The position numbers were made by a program, and so were the translations under genes. A stretch of DNA of 64,000 nucleotides from Phycisphaerae bacterium (GTDB taxonomy: Bacteria > Planctomycetota > Phycisphaerae > Phycisphaerales > Phycisphaeraceae): positions 1 to 64,000 of the forward strand of contig JAUHYI010000008.1 in assembly GCA_030426385.1 (NCBI GenBank). The letters are read 5' to 3'. Of this stretch, positions 26,074 through 34,337 are shown piece after piece. Below the pieces are notes generated by a model. That model had not been told where the DNA came from, searched no databases, and worked only from the letters and a program-made list of their open reading frames with translations. Position 1 is the first letter of the stretch; every line of letters starts with the position of its first letter.

Positions 26074-26924
26074 TGGGACCAGGTGAAGAATCAGGTGATG
26101 CGTTAAAAGTTAAAAGTGAAAAGTTAAAAGTGAGGGGAGGGGATGTCGGTGGGGGCGCTAAGCCGCAAGCGGCGGGAACGGAAGAATTGAGTAGCACGGG
26201 GGAAAAGAGTGGGGGAGTGGGGGGTGCGGGGGGGGCGGTGGTTTTGTTGTCGGGGGGGTTGGATAGTGCGACGGTGTTAGCGATGGCACGGGCGGATGGT
26301 TTTGCGTGTCATGCGATCAGTTTTGATTATGGGCAACGGCATCGGGTCGAGTTGCGGGCAGCGCATCGGGTGGCAGAGCATCTAGGCGTGGCCTCGCATC
26401 AGGTGGTGACGATCGATTTGCGGGCGTTCGGTGGGTCAGCCCTGACGGATGATGCCCTGCTTGTTCCCAAGGATCGGGACGAGGCGACGATGGCGGGCGA
26501 TGTGCCGATTACCTATGTGCCGGCGCGGAACACGATATTTTTGTCGTATGCGTTGGCACTGGCAGAGGTGCGCGGGGCGACGGATATTTATCTGGGTGTC
26601 AATGCCGTGGATTATTCCGGATACCCGGACTGTCGGCCTGACTATATCGACGCATTCGAACGGATGGCGAATTTGGCCACTCGGGCTGGGGTTGAGGGGC
26701 AGCGGTTGACGATTCACGCGCCGTTGATCGATCTGGCGAAGGTGGAAATTATTGAGCAGGGTTTGGCATTGGGCGTTGATTATGGTTTGACGCATTCGTG
26801 TTACGACCCGGTTGAAGATGGCGAGCATCGATTGGGAGCCAGGCCATGCGGGCGATGCGATTCATGCGTGTTACGCGGCGCGGCATTCGGAAAGTTGGGG
26901 ATGGTGGACCCAGGAATATCGTGA
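26073..26924 (+). CDS. queC: 7-cyano-7-deazaguanine synthase
   Basis: 283 residues. QueC converts 7-carboxy-7-deazaguanine to preQ0 with ATP and ammonia in queuosine synthesis. The PP-loop is [18 protein letters not shown]. Other blocks are [50 protein letters not shown], and the zinc site HSCYDP...RPCGRCDSC. The PP-loop normally lies within the first ~10 residues, but here ~52 extra residues precede it. They read [28 protein letters not shown] and GGVGGAGG, and come entirely from the composite repeat. The ATG overlaps the stop of the RDD gene (TGATG), so translation is probably coupled and this start is well supported despite the odd N-terminus. Confidence 0.93.
   Translation: MGPGEESGDALKVKSEKLKVRGGDVGGGAKPQAAGTEELSSTGEKSGGVGGAGGAVVLLSGGLDSATVLAMARADGFACHAISFDYGQRHRVELRAAHRVAEHLGVASHQVVTIDLRAFGGSALTDDALLVPKDRDEATMAGDVPITYVPARNTIFLSYALALAEVRGATDIYLGVNAVDYSGYPDCRPDYIDAFERMANLATRAGVEGQRLTIHAPLIDLAKVEIIEQGLALGVDYGLTHSCYDPVEDGEHRLGARPCGRCDSCVLRGAAFGKLGMVDPGIS
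26102..26244 (+). repeat. Composite coding-region repeat, copy 3 (5' end of queC)
   Basis: GTTAAAAGTTAAAAGTGAAA purine block, GGCGCTAAGCCGCAAGCGGC at about 26155-26174, GGAAGAATTGAGTAGCAC, then G-tracts. It forms the N-terminal extension of QueC. Confidence 0.82.
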
Positions 26925-27122
26925 GTGGGCAGAGTGGTAGGGCAGTGGTGGGGGGGGGAGTGGGGGGTGTTGGTGGGGGGTGATTAATACGGATTACGAA
27001 AAATACTCGCGCGTAGATTTTTGTTAGCTCCTGGTGAATACCGGGAGTTTGTGTGAAGAAAAAATTGAGGCAGCTGATACCGCGTGAGTTTTTAACGGGA
27101 TAGATATACCAACGGGATAGAC
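26925..27122. repeat. Intergenic G-tracts and family C element
   Basis: A G-tract to ~26985 is followed by a ~115 bp element (27000-27118). AAATACTCGCGCG at one end and CGCGTGAGTTTTTAACGGG at the other form short terminal inverted repeats. GTTAGCTCCTGGTGAATACC with GGGAGTTTGTG lies in the centre. A near copy lies inverted at 51061-51190. Confidence 0.7.
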
Positions 27123-28499
27123 ATGATGAACTTGATCATTCGAATACTGGCAAATTTGGGGTTGGTGTTGGGATTGTATTTAGCCACGGCCAGTGGCGGG
27201 GATCAGGTGTTGGGCTGTGGTGCGGGGTCGGGGTGTGATGCGGTGTTGGGTAGTGTGTGGTCGCGATGGCTGGGGGTGCCCGTGGGTTGGTTCGCGGTGG
27301 TGGTGTATGCGTTGGTGGTGGGATTGTCGTGGCGAATGCATGGTTTGCGGTCGCGGGGCTGGTCGGTGTTGGTGGTGTTGGGGATGTTGCTGATCGGTGC
27401 GGGGTTGTGGTTTGTGGGTGTGCAGATTTTTATATTGGGGGCGTTATGTCCGTGGTGCATGGCCGAACATGGAATTGGTTTGGTGGTGGGCGTGTTGTTG
27501 TTGAGGCAAGCGCGGGTGGCGCGTGGTTATGGCGATGGGCGGGCCATGTTGCGCCTAGGTGGTATAGCCGGCGGTTTGTTGGCGGTGTTGGTTGTGGGTC
27601 AGATGTTGGGCTGGGCCGGTTGGAACGTGATGGGACGTGGCGAGGTTGAATTGGTGCGGGTTTCAGGAGAGGGCGATGAGAGTGATCAGGTAGGCGAGAA
27701 CGAAGGCGCTAAGCCCCACCCCCCCACCCCCCACACCGCCGCAGAAAAGGTGAATCGCGCAGGTGAAAATGTGGGGAGGGGTGTGGGGGGGAATGTGGGG
27801 GGGGTGGGGGGGGAGGTGCGATTGTTGGGGGGGCGGGTGCGTTTGAGGCCGAGCGAGTTGCCGATGATGGGTTCCGCGGAGGCGGCGCATATTCTGGTGG
27901 TGTTGTTGGATTACAACTGTCCGCACTGTCGGCTACTGCATGAACATTTGCGATTAGCGATCGAACGGTATGGCGAGGATCAGATTGGGGTGGTGGTATT
28001 GCCGGTGCCGTTGGAGGCTGAGTGTAATCCTGAGATGGCAGGTTTTGCGCCGGAGCCTCGGTTTGAATATTCGTGTGAGATTGCGACGTTGGCGATGGGG
28101 GTTTATCGCCGAGACCCTGTGGCATATGCGGCGCTGGACGAATGGATGTTTTTGTCAGAGAAAGATCGGCGGGAAGGCAAAGCGGGAGAAAATGGAGAGG
28201 AAGATGGGGGGGATGTGGGGGGTGGGGGGAGTGTGGGGGGGGAGAGGTTGGTGATATCGGAGGTGTATGAGAAGGCGGTGGCATTGTTGGGGGTGGTGGA
28301 GGTGGAAGCGGCGATCCGCGACGAATGGGCCAAGCAACGAATTGCGATGAATGTGAAGTTGTATGAATTGCTCGATGGCGGGACGATTCCGAAGCTGTTG
28401 TTTGGCGATGTGCTATTGCCCGGCCGACGAGGGAACGCGGAGGTGTTGTTCGCGGATTTGGAAGCAGAGCTGGGGGTGGAGGCGCGGGCGGGGAAATAA
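27123..28499 (+). CDS. VKOR-DsbA-like fusion (disulfide bond formation)
   Basis: 458 residues. Residues ~1-165 are a VKOR domain with four to five membrane helices: C32 and C38 (GCGAGSGC), and CPWC near residue 110 facing the periplasm. Residues ~240-458 are a DsbA/DsbG-like thioredoxin domain (ILVVLLDYNCPHCRLLHEHL with CPHC; cis-Pro region GTIPKLLFG). Such fusions couple quinone-dependent reoxidation with thiol oxidation of secreted proteins. Two low-complexity inserts are present. One (27660-27830) has EGAKPHPPTPHTAAEK and [17 protein letters not shown] between the domains. A second (28174-28250) has GKAGENGEEDGGDVGGGG inside the helical part of the thioredoxin domain. Both derive from the dispersed repeat. 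Confidence 0.87.
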   Translation: MMNLIIRILANLGLVLGLYLATASGGDQVLGCGAGSGCDAVLGSVWSRWLGVPVGWFAVVVYALVVGLSWRMHGLRSRGWSVLVVLGMLLIGAGLWFVGVQIFILGALCPWCMAEHGIGLVVGVLLLRQARVARGYGDGRAMLRLGGIAGGLLAVLVVGQMLGWAGWNVMGRGEVELVRVSGEGDESDQVGENEGAKPHPPTPHTAAEKVNRAGENVGRGVGGNVGGVGGEVRLLGGRVRLRPSELPMMGSAEAAHILVVLLDYNCPHCRLLHEHLRLAIERYGEDQIGVVVLPVPLEAECNPEMAGFAPEPRFEYSCEIATLAMGVYRRDPVAYAALDEWMFLSEKDRREGKAGENGEEDGGDVGGGGSVGGERLVISEVYEKAVALLGVVEVEAAIRDEWAKQRIAMNVKLYELLDGGTIPKLLFGDVLLPGRRGNAEVLFADLEAELGVEARAGK

Positions 28500-28748
28500 C
28501 CATGAGACACAGAGGTACAGAGAAGAAGGGCGGGAGATTTTTTGTCCACAGATTTCCACGGAGTTCTACAGATTGGCGCGGATTAATTTGTACAGATGGG
28601 ATTTAAGGTTGAACAGGAAGACGCGGCTGGTGGGTAGGTGAGGGGTGGGATAGCTTTGCATTCCTAGCCCGCGATGAATATCGCGGGGCGGCGGGGCGGC
28701 GGGTTGGGGGGGGGAAGTGGGCGATGTGCAGGGGCAATAGTGGGGCAG
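28500..28748. repeat. Intergenic dispersed repeats upstream of gatB
   Basis: Holds GAGACACAGAGGTACAGAG, GTCCACAGATTTCCACGGAG, a family C core CCTAGCCCGCGATGAATATC (about 28661), and G-tracts. All motifs recur elsewhere. No gene. Confidence 0.65.
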
Positions 28749-28754
28749 TAGAAT
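28749..28754 (+). promoter_or_regulatory. -10 box directly upstream of gatB (leaderless type)
   Basis: TAGAAT, then TGGGGG, then the ATG at 28761. With a 6 nt gap the transcript would start at or near the start codon. Confidence 0.5.
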
Positions 28755-28760
28755 TGGGGG

Positions 28761-30362
28761 ATGACAACGATACATGCAGAAACGTTTGAGGTGAATCCGG
28801 ATTACCCGAAGCTGCGGACGCGGTTGGTGGTGGGTTTGGAAATCCACGTGGAATTAGCGACGCGGTCGAAGATGTGGACCAGTGCGCCCAATGTGGCCCA
28901 TCGCGATCGGTTCGATGCGGAGCCTAACAGTTTGATTGATCCGGTGGTCGCGGGGATGCCCGGGACGTTGCCGGTGATCAATGAGCAAGCGTTGGAGATG
29001 TCGATCCGGGTGGGGTTGGCCTTGGGATGTCACATCAATCAATTCACAAAGTGGGATCGCAAGAGTTATTACTATCCGGATTTGCCGAAGAATTATCAGA
29101 TCAGTCAGTATGACTTGCCGGTGTGTGGGGATGGTGCGTTGGACATTCCGGTCAGTGGCGAGGGTGAGGGGAAATTGCTGGACGGAGCGATGAAGCGAAT
29201 CGGAATTGTGCGAGCGCATCTGGAAGAAGATGCGGGCAAGCTGTTGCACGAAGCGCCTGCGGGGGGTGCGGGGGGTGTGGGGGGCGTGGGGGGGGACGGG
29301 GAATATGTGGGGGGGGATTTTACGATTGTGGATTTGAATCGCGCGGGCACGCCGTTGTTGGAGATTGTGACGCAGCCTGATTTTTCAACGCCTGATGAAG
29401 TGGTGATGTTCGGCCAGGTGTTGCGTCAAATCTGTCGGCACCTGGGCGTGAGCGAAGGGATCATGCAGAAGGGGCACATGCGATTTGAGCCGAACATCAA
29501 TGTGGTGATCGATAAGGATGGCGAGTTGTTCAAGACGCCGATCGTGGAGATCAAGAATTTGAATTCGTTCAAAGCGGTGCATGGTGCGATCACGCACGAG
29601 TATCGGCGCCAGGTGGATGAGTGGGTGAAGACGGGTGTGGTGATGGGCGCACGGGCCAAGAGCACGCGTGGTTGGGATGATGTGAAACTGGTGACGACGC
29701 ATCAACGGCACAAGGAAGATGCGGATGAGTATCGGTATTTTCCTGATCCGGATCTGGTGCCAGCTGTGATCAGTGATGAGTGGATTGCCCGCTTGCAAGC
29801 AGGGCTGCCCGAGTTGCCGTTGGCCAAGGAGAAACGGTATTGCGGTGAGTTGGGATTGGATGGGAAAGTGGTGGACGCGTTGTTGGACGATCCGCGTTTG
29901 ACCGCGTTTTTTGAGGAAGTGTTGGAGACAGGCGCGAAGCCGCAGTCAGCCGCCGCGGTGTTGTTGAACTATGGGGCCAAACGTGCCAATGAGTTGGGGG
30001 TATCGATCGCGGAGGTGGGGGCATCGGCCGAGCAGGTGCGGGATATCATCGCATTGGCAGACGCGGACAAAGTCGGCTCATCAGCGGCGGACAAATTGTT
30101 CGGCTATTGCTGTGAGAGCGACGAGCCTGCGGAAAAATTGGCGGAGCAGCATGGGCTGTTGCAGGTGTCGGACACCGGCGCGTTGGAGGGGTACATCGAT
30201 GAAGTGTTGGCGAATCCGAAGATGGCCAAAGCCGTCGAGGATATTCGTGGTGGCAAGGACAAAGCAATCGGCGCATTGATGGGCCAGGTGATGCGATTGA
30301 GTGGCGGATCAGCGAATCCCAAGGTGGTCACAGAAATGATTAAGAAGAAAATATTGGGATGA
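28761..30362 (+). CDS. gatB: Aspartyl/glutamyl-tRNA(Asn/Gln) amidotransferase subunit B
   Basis: 533 residues. GatB binds misacylated Glu-tRNA(Gln)/Asp-tRNA(Asn) and phosphorylates the side chain in the GatCAB complex. Motifs include VVGLEIHVELATRSKMW, YYYPDLPKNYQISQYD, HLEEDAGKLLHE, DLNRAGTPLLEIVTQPD, RFEPNINVV, EIKNLNSFKAV and EYRYFPDPDLVP. The helical and YqeY-like tail (QVRDIIALADADKVGSSAAD, ALMGQVMRLSGGSANPKVVTEM) is complete. A Gly-rich insert, GGAGGVGGVGGDGEYVGG (29254-29322), interrupts the segment between HEAPA and DFTIVDLNRAG next to the catalytic cradle, and is G-tract repeat DNA. gatA and gatC are not in the window. Confidence 0.95.
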   Translation: MTTIHAETFEVNPDYPKLRTRLVVGLEIHVELATRSKMWTSAPNVAHRDRFDAEPNSLIDPVVAGMPGTLPVINEQALEMSIRVGLALGCHINQFTKWDRKSYYYPDLPKNYQISQYDLPVCGDGALDIPVSGEGEGKLLDGAMKRIGIVRAHLEEDAGKLLHEAPAGGAGGVGGVGGDGEYVGGDFTIVDLNRAGTPLLEIVTQPDFSTPDEVVMFGQVLRQICRHLGVSEGIMQKGHMRFEPNINVVIDKDGELFKTPIVEIKNLNSFKAVHGAITHEYRRQVDEWVKTGVVMGARAKSTRGWDDVKLVTTHQRHKEDADEYRYFPDPDLVPAVISDEWIARLQAGLPELPLAKEKRYCGELGLDGKVVDALLDDPRLTAFFEEVLETGAKPQSAAAVLLNYGAKRANELGVSIAEVGASAEQVRDIIALADADKVGSSAADKLFGYCCESDEPAEKLAEQHGLLQVSDTGALEGYIDEVLANPKMAKAVEDIRGGKDKAIGALMGQVMRLSGGSANPKVVTEMIKKKILG

Positions 30363-30598
30363 GCGTGTGTGGGGGGGCATGTGGGGGGCATGTGGGGGGC
30401 ACAGATTTCACAGATGGCGCAGATTATCAAGGCAAAGAAAAAGGGAATCAAAAGCAAAACGCACATTGTTGAATCAATAGAGTTGAGTTGACATCAAAGC
30501 TCGCGTTTTGTGTTTGATTCGCTTTTTATTTTCTGGTTTCCCGAGGTGTTTGTCTTAAAAATCTTTGCCATCTGTGAAATCTGTGGACAAAATCGTTT
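30363..30598. repeat. Long inverted repeat built on CACAGATTTCACAGATGGC
   Basis: Outer arms: CACAGATTTCACAGATGGC (about 30400) and its reverse complement near 30566-30589. Inner arms GAATCAAAAGCAAAACGC and GCGTTTTGTGTTTGATTC also pair. Together they could form a hairpin of roughly 200 bp. A similar structure lies at 36776-36920. Confidence 0.75.
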
Positions 30599-30651
30599 GA
30601 TACTTGTGTGATATTTTTAAGTGGTGGTGATTTAGGTAGGACGTGATTTTG

Positions 30652-31005
30652 ATGCTGACGATGTATGGGTATATGAAGTGCGGGACGTGTCGCAAGGCGT
30701 TGACGTGGCTGGATGGGCGGGAGCTGGAAGTGACGTTTATCGATATCACGGAGAAGCCGCCATCGCGCAAGATGTTGAAGGCCATCATGGCCACAGGTGA
30801 TTATTCGTTGCGGGAATTGTTTAACACGTCGGGCGGCGAGTATCGCAAACGGAACATCAAGGACCGCATGGCAACGATGACCAAAGCCGAAGCGGTCGAG
30901 CTGTTGGCCGATGATGGCATGTTATGCAAGCGCCCAATCGTGACCGATGGCGAGCGATATACGGTGGGGTTCAAGGTGGATCGGTTTAAGGAAGTGTGGG
31001 GGTAG
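30652..31005 (+). CDS. ArsC/Spx-family thioredoxin-fold protein (YffB/MgsR type)
   Basis: 117 residues from the ATG at 30652 (MLTMYGYMKCGTCRKALTWL). The N-terminal C-G-T-C motif and the later NIKDRMATMTKAEAVELLAD, DDGMLCKRPIV and VGFKVDRFKEVW are typical of the ArsC/Spx superfamily. The true arsenate reductase Arg pattern is not clearly present, so it is more likely a YffB/Spx-like redox protein than an arsenate reductase. AGGTAGGA lies 10 nt upstream; a GTG at 30643 is the alternative start. It stands alone between gatB and the peptide transporter. Confidence 0.78.
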   Translation: MLTMYGYMKCGTCRKALTWLDGRELEVTFIDITEKPPSRKMLKAIMATGDYSLRELFNTSGGEYRKRNIKDRMATMTKAEAVELLADDGMLCKRPIVTDGERYTVGFKVDRFKEVWG

Positions 31006-31212
31006 GAGAAAGAGGGGCGGGGGAAGAAAAGAAACCACAGAGGCACAGAGAAGAAGGGGGCGTTTTTGTTCGCAGATTTCGCGGGTTGTGCAGATTTTTT
31101 TGGTGTGTGTGTGAGTGGGAAAGTGTGTGGGGGTGCTAAGCTGCAAGCGGGGTGGGGAGCCAGTGGCGGCGGGTTGCGCGGGGGAAATGTGGGGGGGTAT
31201 ACTTGTGTGGAT
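31006..31212. repeat. Repeat-filled leader of the ABC transporter operon
   Basis: ACCACAGAGGCACAGAGAAG, TTCGCAGATTTCGCGGGTTG, GGTGCTAAGCTGCAAGCGG, CGCGGGGGAAATGTGGGGGG, then TATACT (31198-31203) 9 nt before the ATG at 31213. The open frame extending upstream to 31066 is made of these repeats and is not taken as coding. Confidence 0.6.
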
Positions 31213-32265
31213 ATGGTGACGGTGGTTGAAACTGATGAGGATGGTGGGGTGAGCGCCGGTGGTGATGTGTCGGTGCGTCGCGGGGTGGTTAGGGGCAGCA
31301 TGTTGGGAAGGTGGCTGAACACGCGGGGGGAAATTGGGGGGGGTGGAGGGGTGACGATGGGGGGTGTGGGTGGGGTGTTGTTGATTGTGATTGTGTTGGG
31401 TTGTTTGTTGACGTTGCCGTGGGCGTTGGGACGGTATGACGAACAGAATCTGGGGGTAGGCGGATCGTATGGCTCGCCGAGTTGGGCGATGCCGATGGGT
31501 GCGGATTTGTTGGGGCGGTCGATGTTGTGGCGATGTTTGTTGGGCGGTGCGATCAGTTTGGGGATTGGCGTGTGTGCGGCGGGGATCGCGGTGTGTATCG
31601 GTGTGAGTTACGGGGCGATCGCGGGGTATGCGGGTGGCCGGGTGGATGCGGGGATGATGCGGGTGGTGGATGTGTTGTACGGGTTGCCGTATATCCTGTT
31701 GGTGGTGATGATTGATTTGGCGTTGGGGCCTTGGATGGTGGATGTGGTGGAATTTTTAAGCGGGGGCAGCGCCAAGCCGCAGGTGGCAGAAACAATCGCG
31801 GATGTAGCGACGTTATTTGTGGCAATTGGCGGGGTGAGTTGGCTGACGATGGCGCGTGTGATTCGAGGCCAGGTGTTGAGTTTGAAATCGCAGCCGTTTG
31901 TGGAGGCGGCGCGTGCGTGTGGGTTTGGTCCTGTGCGTGTGATGTTGCGACATCTGGTGCCGAACATGACCGGGCCGATCGTGGTGTATGCGACCTTGAC
32001 GGTGCCACAGGCGATATTGCAGGAATCATTGTTGAGTTTTCTAGGGATCGGGGTGCGTGCGCCATTACCAAGTTGGGGGAACCTGGCCTCGGAAGGTTTG
32101 TCGTCGTTGGGGAGTTTTGCGGTGATGGGTGGGCGTGAAGGCATTCTGGGTGGGCGGTGGTGGTTGTTGTTTTATCCGTGCTTGTTGTTGGGGCTGACGT
32201 TGTTATCGTTAAATTTGTTGGGCGATGGATTGCGTCGCCGATTGGACCCGAAGCGTAAACATTGA
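31213..32265 (+). CDS. Peptide/oligopeptide ABC transporter permease, DppC/OppC type (first copy)
   Basis: 350 residues, with an N-terminal membrane helix (GVLLIVIVLGCLLTLPWALG) and the binding-protein-dependent transport domain from about residue 100 (GADLLGRSMLWRCLLGGAIS). The EAA loop that contacts the ATPase is EAARACGFGPVRVMLRHLVP. It ends with a standard C-terminal segment, LLSLNLLGDGLRRRLDPKR. A repeat-like peptide, SGGSAKPQVAE, sits in an external loop near residue 180, and the N-terminal region contains Gly-rich G-tract peptide (RGEIGGGGGVTMGGVGG). It is the first gene of a five-gene cluster that also contains a second DppC-type permease at 35462. Confidence 0.87.
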   Translation: MVTVVETDEDGGVSAGGDVSVRRGVVRGSMLGRWLNTRGEIGGGGGVTMGGVGGVLLIVIVLGCLLTLPWALGRYDEQNLGVGGSYGSPSWAMPMGADLLGRSMLWRCLLGGAISLGIGVCAAGIAVCIGVSYGAIAGYAGGRVDAGMMRVVDVLYGLPYILLVVMIDLALGPWMVDVVEFLSGGSAKPQVAETIADVATLFVAIGGVSWLTMARVIRGQVLSLKSQPFVEAARACGFGPVRVMLRHLVPNMTGPIVVYATLTVPQAILQESLLSFLGIGVRAPLPSWGNLASEGLSSLGSFAVMGGREGILGGRWWLLFYPCLLLGLTLLSLNLLGDGLRRRLDPKRKH

Positions 32266-32277
32266 GAACATGTGACG

Positions 32278-34236
32278 ATGCAAAATCGATTTGGATTTAA
32301 AGACCTGGTGATGGCGGTGTTGTTGGTGGCGATCCTGGTGAGTGTGTGGATTGCGATGAAACAATATGACCGCCAATGGCGACATGTGCAGAACCTGGTG
32401 TCGTCGGTCGATCAACTGACGACGCAGCAAGCCCGGCTGAATCGCGAGCTGGGCGTTTTGAATGGATTGATTGAGGGTGGAGCGATTGTGCAAGGTAGCG
32501 ACAAGTCGCAATCGGCGAATACCAAAGGCGGTACAGTTGCAATGGGGAAAGTGGGGGGGGCATTTGATGAATTGCGAGCAGCGAAGGCTGAAGCGGATTA
32601 CGCGGATGGGGATTGGTTGGTGGAATCATTTGGGGTGAGTCCGCCGAGCTTGACGCCGTTGTTGGCCGGTGATGTGTATCAACAGATCATCGAAGCGCGT
32701 GTGTTGGAAACGTTAGCGGTGCAGGATCCGACGACGCTGGAATGGCGTCCATTGTTGGCCGAGTCGTGGGAGAAGGATGAAGAAAACCTGACGATTCGTT
32801 TCAAGCTGCGGCGCGGGGTGACGTTTTCGGATGGCGAGGAATTGACGGCGGATGATGTGGTGTTCACGTATGACTGGATCATGAATCCGAAGGTGGCTGC
32901 CCCGCGGCAGCGTGCATATCTGAAGCGGATCGTCGCGGTGGAGAAGATCGGGCCGTATGAAGTTGAATTTCGATACGGCGAGCCGTATTTCGAATGGTTC
33001 GGTTTGGCGGCGAGTGTGGCAGTAATGCCGAAACATTTTTATGGCCGATTTACGCCGGAAGAATTTAACAAGCAGACGGGATTGTTAATGGGATCGGGCG
33101 CGTATCGCTTGCCCGACCCGGAAAGTTGGCGGCCGGGTGATCCGTTGGTGTTGGTGCGCAACGCGCGCTACTGGGGTGAGCCCGGGGCGTTCGATCGATT
33201 GGTGTACAAAATTATCGAGCAAAATGCAGCCGAGCTGACAGCGTTTCGCAATCGCGAGATTGATATTCTCGGCGCGCTGCCCGAGCAGTATGTGAAGTTG
33301 ATCGAAGACAAGGAATTTATGGATCGGGTTCGGCGATACGAGTTGGATCATGTGCGCACGGGGTACGGATACATTGCGTGGAACCAACGACGAAGCGGCG
33401 AAGCGACGATGTTTGCCGATAAGCGCGTGCGGCAGGCGATGACGATGTTGATCAATCGCCAGCGGATTTGCGATGAGGTTTATCTGGGGTATGCACGCGT
33501 GGCGACCGGCCCATTCCATCATTTAAATTCCCAGTCAAACCCGGATGTGACGGCATGGGAGCATGATGTGACGCGTGGGTTGGCCCTGTTAAAAGATGCG
33601 GGTTTTGAACGTGATAAAGATGGCGTGATGCGACGGGTCAACGGTGGAACTAACGGGGAAAATGCGGGGGAAAATATGGATCGTGCAGGGGAAAACGTGG
33701 GGGGCAACGTGGGGGGGGCGTTGCGATTTAAGTATACGTATGTGGTGGGCAATGAGGTTTCGCAGCGCATGATGTTGATGATCAAGGACGATTTGGCCCG
33801 GGTGGGTGTTGAGCTTGAGCCTGATCCGGTGAAGTGGTCGGGGTTGGTGAAAAAGATTGAGACGCGTGATTACGAAGCGATGACCTTGGGGTGGGGCAGT
33901 TCGATCGAGTCGGATATTTTTCAGATGTTCCATTCGAGCCAGATCGAAGACAATGGCGACAATTTCGTGGGCTATGCGAGCGAAGAGCTGGACGCGGTGC
34001 TGGACCAGGCCCGCAAAGAACTGGATTACGACAAACGGATGAAGCTGTGGCAGCAGGCGCATGCGATATTGCATGAGGATCAGCCATACACGTTTATGAC
34101 GCGTCGGATTGGTTTGATGTTTATGGATAAGCGCATCAAAAATGTGCAGCGAAGTAAGGCCGGTTTCAATTACGTCTCGCGATGGTATATGCCGATTCCA
34201 TGGTATGTGCCCGCGGACGAACAGATCGCGCGGTAA
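32278..34236 (+). CDS. Extracellular solute-binding protein family 5, membrane-anchored
   Basis: 652 residues. The solute-binding domain (~115-650) has EARVLETLAVQDPTTLEWRP, LAESWEKDEENLTIRFKLRR, GVTFSDGEELTADDVVFTYD, GSGAYRL and VRQAMTMLINRQRICDEVY, all typical of DppA/OppA. There is no lipobox. A single N-terminal transmembrane helix (DLVMAVLLVAILVSVWIA, ~11-28) leads into a predicted coiled coil (DRQWRHVQNLVSSVDQLTTQ). The protein is therefore tethered by a helix rather than a lipid. A repeat-derived insert near residues 460-485 reads [20 protein letters not shown]. Followed after ~100 bp by the DppB-type permease. Confidence 0.9.
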   Translation: MQNRFGFKDLVMAVLLVAILVSVWIAMKQYDRQWRHVQNLVSSVDQLTTQQARLNRELGVLNGLIEGGAIVQGSDKSQSANTKGGTVAMGKVGGAFDELRAAKAEADYADGDWLVESFGVSPPSLTPLLAGDVYQQIIEARVLETLAVQDPTTLEWRPLLAESWEKDEENLTIRFKLRRGVTFSDGEELTADDVVFTYDWIMNPKVAAPRQRAYLKRIVAVEKIGPYEVEFRYGEPYFEWFGLAASVAVMPKHFYGRFTPEEFNKQTGLLMGSGAYRLPDPESWRPGDPLVLVRNARYWGEPGAFDRLVYKIIEQNAAELTAFRNREIDILGALPEQYVKLIEDKEFMDRVRRYELDHVRTGYGYIAWNQRRSGEATMFADKRVRQAMTMLINRQRICDEVYLGYARVATGPFHHLNSQSNPDVTAWEHDVTRGLALLKDAGFERDKDGVMRRVNGGTNGENAGENMDRAGENVGGNVGGALRFKYTYVVGNEVSQRMMLMIKDDLARVGVELEPDPVKWSGLVKKIETRDYEAMTLGWGSSIESDIFQMFHSSQIEDNGDNFVGYASEELDAVLDQARKELDYDKRMKLWQQAHAILHEDQPYTFMTRRIGLMFMDKRIKNVQRSKAGFNYVSRWYMPIPWYVPADEQIAR

Positions 34237-34337
34237 AGAGGTGGGAGAAGCGGGGCGCTAAGCCGCAAAAATCAGAAGGGAAAGTGGGGGTTATGGAGGG
34301 GGGTTGTGTGGGGCGAGGATTGGAATAGAAGAGGCAT
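34237..34337. repeat. Short repeat-bearing spacer
   Basis: GGGGCGCTAAGCCGCAAAAATC and GGGAAAGTGGGGG motifs between the solute-binding protein and DppB-type permease genes. Confidence 0.55.

Noticed and set aside
24333-26197. Long Pro/Ser/Thr-rich frames on the minus strand opposite the RDD gene
   Set aside because: They are antisense readings of the G-tract repeats; the plus-strand frame contains the RDD domain.
31066-31212. N-terminal extension of the first DppC permease frame
   Set aside because: It is made of intergenic repeat modules; the ATG at 31213 follows TATACT and gives a normal family start.
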